Origin: Eutypella sp. D-1
Taxonomy: Eukaryota; Ascomycota; Sordariomycetes; Xylariales; Diatrypaceae
Assembly (NCBI GenBank): GCA_023313575.1
Contig: JAJTTP010000011.1
Location: 930,001-994,000 of the forward strand
Reading direction: 5' to 3'
DNA length: 64,000 nucleotides
Below, piece by piece: positions 11,354 to 21,553 of this stretch (position 1 is its first letter; every line of letters starts with the position of its first letter). The notes below the pieces were generated by a model. That model ran no database searches. It was not told the DNA's origin and saw only the letters and a program-made list of their open reading frames with translations. Both the position numbers and the translations under genes were made by a program.

Positions 11354-14300
11354 ATGAACGACTTTCCGCGCTATGGGAACAATTCAGGCAGAAAACGAAG
11401 GTACGACGAGTCCTCGGTTAGTGAATCCTGTACAGGACAAGGAACAGGATGCGTTGGAAGTCAAGCAGAAATTTGGGCGAGTATCACACCATTTCAACTA
11501 GGCACCGGCAACACTTTTATGCCATCTTTGGAGCTGCCAGGCGAATGGGGCACCCAGCAAATGTCCATAACCGACTGTGGTAGCTGGCAGGACCCTCAAT
11601 TACTGCCAGATACCCCAACCGTGCAAGGCTACCCAGCTCAACCTCCCACTCTGCCATTTGATCAACAATATACTCTGCCGAGCGTGGATGTGGTCCCCGA
11701 AAGCTTCGGCCCCCCGCTTTTCAACTATAGCAACATGATGTACAGCGCGATCTCGTTAAATCAGCAGTACGGAGCACCGAACGTTCCGGAATTTCGACAG
11801 TCAACAAGCTACGGAATTGCTCCTATTCAAGGGAATTCACCATACCAACAAGAGCAAGGCGCAATTATATCTGCTGAAAATTTTCAAGTTCCTCACAGCA
11901 CAATCGCACCGTCAGTGCACGATTTGACCTCAGACGTTGATCCTTATGTTTACCTAACAAGCCTAAAGGTCTACCCCATTAATCGAAGGAAACACCGGCC
12001 ATTATCCATGTACACAGAACCTACAAGAACATAGAGGGTTTACAGAAAGCGACACGTTTACTAGCAGACCTACCCCCGAAGCTGAGCTAGTTTGCTTTGG
12101 AATGGTTCGTAATCCCGCAATTGAAACGTGGCTGAATGGGATTGATACTTTCTAGGTCATCGGCGTTGCTGGCAGTTTCGAACCTTCGCTTTCATCCAGT
12201 GCTGTCAGGTGTCCAATCCGATTCGATTCTGCAGAGTCCTTCATTGGGACCGAAGACTTCACGTTCAAAGGGAGAGTGGACCCTGAATTCACGTACCTAA
12301 CAGGAGCTTTGTTGGGCGAATCAGCACTTGAACTCGAAGCAAGCTCTTCCGTCTTAGACACCCCTTCAAAGTCAGTGGCTAAAGGCAAAGCACAACGGCG
12401 TTCAATTGCCTCAACGAGAAAATGTTCACTGAGCATTATAATATATGGCCCTATTGAACTTTTTGAGGACACTGGCAGCTTCTTTCAAGACTATGATATA
12501 TTTCTTCAGGATCCAGTTGGCTGCGAGCGGAATGTGCAATATTGTAACCCCCACAGACTCCCTTCGTTGGATGCTACGCTCACGAAGTTCACCTCCGACT
12601 TAGCGAAACAGTCGACACGTGTGATTGAGATGGATGATGTGGATAGCCATCCGGAACTGCTAGATATTTTGAACTCACAGGAAGAGTTGGCCGAGGTATC
12701 TCAGCCACCATCACTAAGAACTACATTGGCGAAGTACGTTTTAGTTGGCTTCGGACTAGGAAAACAGTAGAACTGACTTAGACCCAGACATCAGAGACAA
12801 GCTATGACGTTTATGCTTCAGAGGGAATGTGGCTGGACCTGGGACGGAAGCAGACCTGATATTTGGGAGGCAGGTGGGAACGATCAAGGACAATGGTAAT
12901 TCTGAGACAAGGCCTCCAGTTATATACTCAATATCACTAACTGTATTAAGCTTCATCAATCGAGTATCAGGTGCCCAACAACCAGAAGAGCCTCCCCAGT
13001 TCTACGGGGGCATTGTTGCAGACCCAATGGGGCTGGGAAAGACGCTATCTATGATCGCCTTGATCGCGTCTGATATACACCTGGATTATACGGACCCATC
13101 CTCGCTGTCCGGGGCCAATATTGAGAAGTCCTCGGGACGGACCTTGGTTATCGTCCCACCCCCATGTAGGTTCAACAATCATAAAAACGATTGCATGGCT
13201 AATTGGGGTCATAGTACTGGGAACCTGGGAAGAACAACTTACAGAGTAGGCAGTCGGCAGTTTACTCCTATGCAATAAAATTCTTGTCTCTTCTAATTTA
13301 TTCCCAGGCACGTTTTCCCAAACAGCCTACCATGGCGCCGTCACCATGCCAAATCCCGCCTGGCTACCCCCTCTGAGCTCGAAGATACGATGATAATACT
13401 GACTACTTATCACACTGTGTCAACGGAATGGAAAAATGGCAGTGGTGTGGACACCTCTATCCTCTTCAAAACTCGATGGAGACGAATTATCTTGGATGAA
13501 GGTATGTCACCAATACTAGCACCATAAAGACAGGGGGTGTGTGCTGAGATACGCAGCCCACGTCATACGAAATAGCGAGTCTCTAATGGCTCGTGCTATA
13601 TGTTCCATCGACTCGGTTTCACGATGGGCCGTGACTGGAACACCAATCCAGAACCGACTTGGAGACCTTTCCACGCTCTTGAAGTTCCTTAAGGTTTACC
13701 CGTACTCGGAGAAGAGGATTTTCGAAGCAGACATTTCTTATATGTGGAAATCTGGCAATGCCAACGAGGCCGTCAAGCGCTTGAAGAGATTGTCCGGTTG
13801 TCTTCTACTTCGTCGCCCGAAGGACATAATTCAGCTTCCCCCGAGGCGCGACTTGCAATATCCCGTCAACTTCACACAAGAGGAAAGGTGGCTTTACGAG
13901 GACATTAGGATGCAAGCAATTTCGCATCTTGACGAGGCATTGCTTCGACACGAAGACTCAACAAGACAACCCTCCTTCGTCAATGTTCTCCAGCGAATTG
14001 AAGCCATGCGGATGGTCTGCAGTCTTGGTCTATCCTATCCATCTCGACACGAAATCTCAACGCATGGCGCGTTAAATAGCGACAACTGGCAAATCTCAGC
14101 GCAGAGTGCTCTCAATCTTCGACGCGAGATGGGACAGATTCAATGCCATTCTTGCCGTTCTACTCTTGATACGGTAGAATCTCTTTCGGGCGATCCGACA
14201 CAAAGCACACAATCACAATTCTTTAGGTGCCTGAGATTTATATGCTCCGCTTGTGTCCAAAGATTTTCAAGCGATGGCAGGACGTTTACGTGTGGACATG

Positions 14301-15216
14301 CTCCATCTTGTCCAGGGGGGCCTGTATCAACGGACGCCTCAGCCTTGGACGAATCTTCTGCCTTACCGGGAAATCAACGAGGAGGGTCCCTTTCAGCGGG
14401 ACTTCCTTCAAAGGTGGCAATGCTCTTGGGGGATTTGGGAAAGCTACAATCTGACGTTAAATGGTACGCCAATTTCGTATAAACCGCATGGAAATATGCA
14501 AATCTGACCGAAACCAGTGTTGTATTTTCCACATGGAGGATGACTCTTGACGTCGTCGAAGCCGGCCTCAAGCAAGCGTCAATACCTTGTCTGCGCTTCG
14601 ATGGAAAAGTCCCGCAAAAGGATAGAAACGCTGTTATTGAGCGGTTTCGGAGCGATCCATCGGTCAAAGTCTTGCTTCTGACTCTATCTTGTGGTGCAGT
14701 TGGGTGAGTCTCTACTGATGAGCCTCATAATTACGGAACGCAACTGACGTAGGTGAAATACAAGCCTAACATTGGCAGTTGCCTCCCGGGCATACCTCAT
14801 GGAGCCGCACTGGTGAGCACCGACTCATTGGCCAATCCGCAATAGGACACGATTTACATAACACTTTAGGAACCCGACTTTAGAAGACCAAGCACTGGCC
14901 CGAATTCACAGAATGGGGCAGACTCGAGAGGTAACCACCATCCGGTTCTTTGTGCGAAACACATTTGAAGAGGTAAGCCGCTTTATACATCGCGTGTTCT
15001 CGTCGTGGCTTGCTAATGCCAATCCAACAGAGAGTTATTGAGGTTCAAAAATCGAAAAGAGATCTTGCAAGTATCTTGCTGAATCCTAATAAAGAAGGTG
15101 ACGGCCAGTCAGGCAACGCAGTCAAACCACTAGAGGTCAGTCAGTGTTCGAGTTAAATTGGGTAAATAAGAAATGTATTATTGACATCCATACAGTGGTT
15201 GCGTGGACTTGTTTGA
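11354..15216 (+). CDS. SNF2-family helicase with internal RING-like finger (Rad5/Rad16 type)
   Basis: Thirteen exons: 11354-11968, 12018-12104, 12156-12733, 12788-12895, 12951-13165, 13215-13245, 13308-13501, 13557-14463, 14518-14703, 14765-14812, 14870-14972, 15031-15135, 15196-15216. They join in phase to 1065 residues, so the in-frame stops all fall in introns and the gene looks intact. A disordered N-terminus (1 to about 230) precedes a conserved fungal pre-helicase segment (YGPIELFEDTGSFFQDYDI, LLDILNSQEELAEV). The helicase has motif I DPMGLGKT at 487-494, motif II DEAH at 608-611 (split by an intron), GTPIQNRLGDL at 637-647, a Cys/His RING-like insertion at about 806-861, and a C-terminal lobe ending in RIHRMGQTREV near 1001. 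Relatives are ATP-dependent DNA translocases with ubiquitin- or SUMO-linked roles in repair and chromatin. Exact substrates are unknown. It shares a promoter region with the NACHT gene. Confidence 0.9.
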
Positions 15217-16397
15217 AGATTTCATGTTACGGAAGCTTGAATTTAGCTTTAATGATTAAGTGGGACTATATAGGGGGGAATTGGGCTCGGTAGGTGAAGT
15301 TAGAGGTTATTTCAGAAGCTCAGATCACCTTGTGCGTGCTATCAGGTGTATTACGAAGATTTAAGTACCTACTCGATGATGTCTCCTTGGCGATAGTGTT
15401 ATAGGAATTACCCAGTTCACTCGTTTGATATGTCAACTGGAAATGCCCCTTGTCCCGCATGTGCGACTGCATGCCCCCTGCTCGTATACTTAGGCGACTT
15501 TTGGACCCAAAACCCTTAGCTCTACTGTATCCGAACCTCACCCCCTATAACAGCCCCACTTAATATGGGCCAACTGATCGTGACATTGGGGTACGAAACC
15601 GACGGCAATCGCATGCATCTCAGCTGCATTTGGGCTCAGGGGTTGATTAGTGCTACCTACCTACCAGGCACTGACTGCTCCCCGCGTCGTCTCGATGTTG
15701 TGATATTACCTAGCATGTGAGTCGGAAGAGTCTCACCGGAAGCCCGGGATATTCGAGAGTGCATGATTTGTTCCGCCGACGACAGAAGAAAGTATGCTCT
15801 GGATTCGGCTCGGCATTTCCTCTTCTCTCGTCTTTCTGCCTCTTGGCCATCGTTAGTTGGGGAAATTTAGAGGACCTGGATCCTCCAGACTTGATCGCTA
15901 GGCCGGGTGATGAAGCTCAGGTATCGCTCTGAAGTTGCGAGTAGCTTAACGTTCCTGTGAAATCAGGAAGGCGTCTCCAGGACTTTGGCGAGTATATGCA
16001 AACTTACCTAAGCATTATGTTCATAATGGCGGTTGTGTGGCTGAGGAAAGTACAACCATGAATAGAGTGCGCTGTGACGAATGGGAAGCGCTTGCCTCTT
16101 CTATAAAGTGGTGCATGATGAACAGTCTTGGAGGGTCCGGGGTCTCTCGAGGAAAGTGCCAGCGGCAAATCAAGCGTAATGGGTTTAATTGCAGTCCCCC
16201 CTTCTACTACCACAATTGCTTTGGATTTCTCGATTCATTTCTTTTTTTCTCATTTTATGAGCCAACAATTCATCAGTTCCTCCACTATTGAAATCTCCCA
16301 TTGAGACTATTTACTGGCCACACACCCGCAGTAGCATATCATTTTCAACGTACTCTTGTAGTCCTCTAAGCAGCCTCAGCCCCTATTCCTCACCAAG
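15217..16397. other. Intergenic region
   Basis: The 1.18 kb between the helicase stop and the coiled-coil gene start shows no recognisable gene. The last 100 bases before 16398 are pyrimidine-rich (TCTTGTAGTCC, CAGCCCCTATTCC), as is common in fungal 5' leaders. Confidence 0.5.
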
Positions 16398-17333
16398 ATG
16401 CCGAGAGCGGGAGCCGGGAAGAGGAAGCGCGGTGCCACACAAGAAGATCAGGCTCAAGATAGAAGCTCTACCCCGGAAATTGTTGCAGCGAGGCCTGCCC
16501 GCCGCAAGGCACGCCATGTTTCACTGTTAGAGGAATACAATGAAGACCCTGGTCGCGATGGTAGCAGGTACGGTATAGCCTAGACACCCTTACTCGTGTT
16601 CTGTGTGAAAGGCAACTGGGACGGCTAAAAGCTTTCTCAGAAAGTTCCTGGATTGGGCGACGAAAGTCGAAGAGAAGATGAAGAAGGACACCTTTCGCAC
16701 TGAAGCATTTTTAAAGGACTTCCGCCAAAAGAACAAGGTGGAAATGATCAATTTGAGAGAACAGAAGAAGGAACTGATGAATCAACTGTGAGTAATCTTA
16801 CACAATAGAAATTTATGCCCTGAAACTCACTACTTTCCAGCATCCAAGAACGTGACACCTTCCTCAGCGACTTCCAGAATCTGTGCTCAGAAGCGCTTCA
16901 GACATCATCGTCTTCAGGTAAAACCAAGCCGTCTCGCATCTCACGCAAAGAGGACCATGTTCTATATCAAGATGCACAGATTATCCTGTCTCGCAGTTCT
17001 GCGATGCTCCAGGAGTTCAAGGAGATGGACGAGCGCCTCCAGAACCGCAAGCCTGAGTTCCCTCTGAGCGCATGGAAAGAGGACAAGGCGAGCACAAAGA
17101 AGATGCTGGCATCTGGCCGCCAACGGGCTGAGGAGCTCGTCGAGTGTCTTCTAGTCCCCAACAAATATCCGACACCTAAAGCTGACAAGCACGGGGACGT
17201 TGACGCCTCACTTCTGCCGTTTGAAGGGGCCAATCGGGCATTGGAGGGCAAGACCTGGGGTGTCACAGCTGTTGAGCAGGCTGGGCAGCTGACCAACATT
17301 GTCAAGAGGCTCTTCCCTGAGGATGCCGCTTAA
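16398..17333 (+). CDS. Small basic coiled-coil protein, unknown
   Basis: Three exons, 16398-16567, 16641-16787 and 16841-17333, give 269 residues; the ATG at 16398 opens the frame. The first acceptor could also lie 9 bases earlier (16631) in the same frame. Residues 1-42 are Lys/Arg-rich with GKRKRG and ARRKARH clusters that look like nuclear localisation signals. Residues of about 58-115 (KFLDWATKVEEKMKKD, NLREQKKELMNQL) are strongly helical and likely coiled coil, then a Ser-rich linker, a second helical part (SSAMLQEFKEMDERLQNRK) and a short conserved-looking C-terminus ending IVKRLFPEDAA. The size and layout resemble small kinetochore or chromatin adaptor proteins, but I cannot place it in a family. 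It follows the SNF2 gene in the same direction, 1.2 kb away. Confidence 0.7.
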
Positions 17334-18192
17334 TTACACGAAAAAGGGGTAGTCTACCAGGTTGGTTCATAAGATTGCTGAGCCTTTTTACGAATACGCT
17401 GAGGTGCTGTCTGGGAAAGACGTATTGCCATATCACGGCCCCGGCGGTAGGGGAGAATATATGGGATCTAGTAATGAGCTCATTAGGTCAGAGGCAGGGA
17501 CTATCAAATCAAAGTGTCCTCGACCTTGTACCTAGATGACTGATGATACATATCACATATGGCGGTAATGTGTGAGATACCTGATTGTCTTAGGTACTTA
17601 GCTAGCTACTTGAATCAATCCCTCCTGAGGTCTTCTCTCTTGCTTGACGACCCCCGGGACCTTACTGATAAATCGAACTGAACTTAGACCTACGTAGGTA
17701 CTTAGGTACATAAGCCCCAAATACATGCGCTACTTCGCAGGTGGTCAATGCGGGGCTTGAGAAGCAAGACATTAGAAGGCGCTGCGGGGCCATTGGCACC
17801 TACCTAGCGAGCTTATCAACTTATCAGCCCCGCTTTAGATTAGCATTAGGTTCGCTTAATTTTGCAAGCGTTTCCACTTTTTCACCTGCCCACAGACACA
17901 GAATTTCCTTTCCCCTACAGTTTGGCGCTGCTGAATTTTGTGTGATTTTTTTCCACTATCCTGACCTTCTTCATACACAGTCAACAACACAACCACACAT
18001 AACGACACTTGACCATCCATTGTTGCAGGCCTCAATTCCCAACCTGGTGCGTTGCCCTATCTTCTGCGTCTCCTACTCCATCTCCCTATCTATTATTTAA
18101 TTAATGAGTCACTGTATCTCGGAAAATATCACGGGTTTCTGGTGTGTCTTCAGTCGTTACTAACATCTATTCGTCACGATACAACAGTCAAG
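17334..18192. promoter_or_regulatory. Upstream region of the eL15 gene
   Basis: The stretch carries a CCTACGTAGGTACTTAGGTAC element at 17689-17709 and long pyrimidine-rich tracts after 17900, as expected for a highly expressed fungal gene. No second gene is seen. Confidence 0.5.
18047..18187 (+). other. Probable 5' UTR intron of eL15
   Basis: A donor CTG|GTGCGT at 18047, a perfect branch sequence TACTAAC at 18158-18164 and an acceptor ACAACAG ending at 18187, five bases before the ATG, form a coherent leader intron of 141 nt. The branch and acceptor are strong; the donor is the least certain part. Confidence 0.5.
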
Positions 18193-19211
18193 ATGGGTGC
18201 CCTCAAATACGTCGAAGAGCTTCAGAAGAAGAAGCAGTCGGATGTTCTCCGATTCCTCCTCCGAGTCCGCTGCTGGGAAGTATGTTGAAACCAACCAAAT
18301 CACCTACCAAACAATATCCCCGACACGAGAAGGCACGGCCACATACACGAACCCACGAAGATCATACCTACATGACATTTTCTTGACGTGGATATGGATG
18401 ATTTGAAAAAAAAAAAAAAAAACCATAAATGTGGACGCTGTCTTCTCGTGTTTTCCTTTCTTCTTCTTTCTTCCCCTCCCTGACCTCAGGCTCGGCAAGC
18501 CACGTCCAGTCTCGAGCGACGGGCAGGGTGAAAGAGGAAAAGAGAGAAATAAACGGACGTGTCTTTGCTATACACTCGTTGAACATTAGCTGAGAGTGCA
18601 TCAATATAGCTTCGTCAATTGAACGTCATCCACCGCGCCTCGCGCCCCTCCCGTCCCGACAAGGCCCGCCGCCTCGGTTACAAGGCCAAGCAGGGCTATG
18701 TCATCTACCGTGTGCGTGTCCGCCGCGGTGGCCGCAAGAAGCCCGCTCCCAAGGGTGCTACTTACGGTATGTATCTTGATATAGCCCAGTTACTTTCTCA
18801 GGGCGACGACGGCCAGCTGACCGCAACACCTCCCCAACCACAGGCAAGCCCACCAACCACGGTGTGAACCAGCTCAAGTACCAGCGATCCCTCAAGTCGA
18901 CCGCTGAGGAGCGTGTCGGCCGCCGCTGCGCCAACCTCCGCGTCCTGAACTCGTACTGGATCAACGAGGACTCCACCTACAAATACTACGAGGTCATCCT
19001 CGTCGACCCCCAGCACAAGGCCATCCGCCAGGACCCCCGCATCAACTGGATCGTCAACCCCGTCCACAAGCACCGCGAGGCCCGCGGTCTCACCGCCACC
19101 GGCAAGAAGTCCCGCGGCCTCAACAAGGGCCACCGCTACAACAAGACCCGCGCCGGCCGCAGAAAGACCTGGAAGCGCCACAACACCCTCTCCCTCTGGC
19201 GCTACCGATAA
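18193..19211 (+). CDS. rpl15: 60S ribosomal protein eL15
   Basis: Exons 18193-18279, 18610-18766 and 18844-19211 give 203 residues, the normal eL15 length. The protein starts [18 protein letters not shown] and continues [22 protein letters not shown] across the first junction, then [14 protein letters not shown] across the second, and ends NTLSLWRYR; all are family-diagnostic. eL15 binds 28S rRNA in the core of the large subunit and is essential for pre-60S assembly. The first intron is 330 nt, long for this window, and contains an A17 run at about 18406-18422; a pyrimidine-rich tract follows. Codon use is strongly biased to C-ending codons, as expected for high expression. Long open frames on the opposite strand are shadows of this bias. 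Confidence 0.97.
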
Positions 19212-21553
19212 GCGGTTTAGCCGTTGCGTTCCTGCACCGCCCGGCGCTGGTGAAAGCGATCCGGAGACGAGTGAGGAGAAGGAGGAGAATGACAACAGCA
19301 ACAAGAAGAAGCATACGAGCGACACGGTCTTCTTCGTTCATGATGGTTTGGGACGGAGTGAGGTCTTATTGCTTCATGGTCAAAAGGGCACGCATCTGAT
19401 TCATGACGACGCATTTTACATGCTGGAGTTAGTCTACATAGCTCTAAATAAAAGAGAAAACCCAGGAAATGGGGTTTGGACGAGCAAAAACCGTATTTGT
19501 AACCACCCGTAATTGACTTGACACAAGTGATGTGCCTAGGTATCTATCTACATATGGACTTCCCAACTTCGCCCTTCCCCATGTAAACTGCCCTATGGGA
19601 CATGCACCAGATAGGAAGCTCACGATGGCAATGTGTCGAGCGGTGCAGCAGCCACTGATCAGTGATGTGCCAGGTACACTTGCTAACTCGCTTGTGCTCA
19701 GTAAATTTACAATGAATAGTGACAGTTTGCCAGTCCAGTTATTTCTAGGGTTGCAGCAGTCGATATAGAGCTACTCTAGCTTTGAAGTCCTCGGTACGTG
19801 CGAATACACCGCTGGCCGCCAGCCAGGTTAAGATGAGAAGAGAAATTATCAAGATAAGGGCGAAATTACAAGTCACGGGGCTACGGAAGAGAAGACTGAT
19901 CACGCAGAGTGATCGCGTATCATGAAAAAGGAAACCGATATCTTAACTAGCACAGCAAACTATCCATCTATCTAGAGTTGGCCGGTGAACCACGATTGTG
20001 ATAATGCCCGGGTGGATACATGTGCATTGACAGAGCCCACGCTCGAGCCAATACAAGAAAGAAGATAAACACGAGAGAACGGAATTGAAAGCTTGACAAC
20101 ATAATTCCGTGCCGTCATCTCGCCTCATCCCCATCTGAATCCTTGTTGTCCTTTCCAACCGCGAATGTTATCCTCCATCGCCACCGTCGATACCCTCGAA
20201 CCACCTGTGGGGAAGACTTTGCCGTTGGTCTCAGCCAGATGACGGTTCTTGTCATCTTATATTTTGGTCTTCTTTCTCGGTCATCCACAACCACGAGAGA
20301 CTGTGCGGTGCCCACAGGGAAGAGGTTATTGCAACGAGGGTGAACGAGTCGAAATGAGAAAACTGAATCCAGCTAGCAGTAGCGAGTTTTGTAGGTAAGT
20401 AGTTGTCCGTTGCATCCCAGAAGCGATGGAAGAAGATAAATAAGGCTGGGATCAGAAAAGTGTCGAGTACTCGACTTGGTGGAGAACGTGGGTGTAAGAA
20501 GAGGATGGCTGGTAATCCGTATCCTTCCGGCCAGATCCTTATCTCCAAAGCGGATGCCGTCGACCCTCCACTGCTCTACCGCACCTGAGCTGGTAGGAAC
20601 CCGGCTCTTTTTTCTTTTTGCTTGCCCCATTCATCGTCAGCATCACCAGAAACCCGCATCGACTCTTTCCCAGTCGTTCTACAGCCGTGAGAAGAATGTG
20701 GTTGTTGAGTGTGATGTGATGTATCGATGAATGGTGATGATAGTCTGGAAGGTTGTCGTCATATATAGCTATGACGAGGCATCGCAAAGATGAAGACAAT
20801 AAATAGGCTGATGAAGATCATCAACCAAGCGGCCCAGATGACCGGCAAAAGGTTTGTTGTGTCCCACCGACTGAAGACAGTGAAAGGCAAAATGTGTGTG
20901 TGCCCAGACACACATTTGTCCATTCATCTAGTCTCCGGGGTAGAAGAAGGGAAGTGGCGCGAACTGCGCCCCGTTCATATGCTATGCGTGCCGGAACAGT
21001 GATGCGAACGGGCAGTGCGTCGCATCTCAAAAGTTACAAGCCAGAAAAAAAGAAACATGGGTCAAAAAGGAAACACAAATGAAGGAAAATGGGGAAGGAA
21101 AATGTCTATGCCACAATATGCAATGGTGAGGCAAGAAACAAATCCAAATACAAGGGTGCAGGCTAGTACTGACTCTCTATGGCGTGACTGCCGAATATGG
21201 AAGGGGTATTTGTTGACGCAATCATCCAATGATTGAGCTGATCCAACTAAGATGGATTGGAAGAAAAAGGTCGTGCATCATTAATCGGATAATGTACAGA
21301 CAGTGCAACCCAGGGGTACCCGATGGGATGCCTATGAATTGAAGATGATCGATCTGATCATTGAGTGTGGGAGAAGTCATGATGCACGCCAAAATAGAAG
21401 GGGGTAAATCGTAATGTCATGAGAATACATCTCGTTCGTGCTACATCGCCGACGGTAGAAAATATCGGTGAAAACCAAGGCCATCAAGGTCGTCATCGTT
21501 CGTGCTCATAGTCGTTCCGAATCGTAAAGAGTGATAGGATGAGAGCAGTCGAG
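19212..21553. other. Intergenic region between convergent eL15 and PUF genes
   Basis: The 2.3 kb holds both 3' UTRs. On the minus strand near 20759-20927 a short frame encodes a hydrophobic helix (see findings), but no gene model is secure. A Puf4-type site lies at 21290-21298. Confidence 0.45.
21290..21298 (-). promoter_or_regulatory. Puf4-type binding site downstream of the PUF gene
   Basis: On the minus strand the sequence reads UGUACAUUA, matching the 9-nt Puf4 consensus UGUA-H-A-H-UA. It lies about 256 nt past the PUF stop codon, where the 3' UTR is expected. Polyadenylation sites were not mapped, so membership in the mRNA is inferred. Confidence 0.4.

Noticed and set aside
11969..15195. 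Interpretation of the helicase gene as a pseudogene with frameshifts
   Set aside because: Each stop or shift lies in a short intron with proper donor, branch and acceptor, and all 13 exons join in phase.
18280..18609. snoRNA inside the long first intron of eL15
   Set aside because: Ribosomal protein introns often host snoRNAs, but I find no proper C box (RUGAUGA) paired with a D box and terminal stem; GGATGAT is only a partial match.
18798..19325. Long Val/Leu-rich frame opposite eL15
   Set aside because: It is the antisense shadow of a strongly codon-biased ribosomal protein exon.
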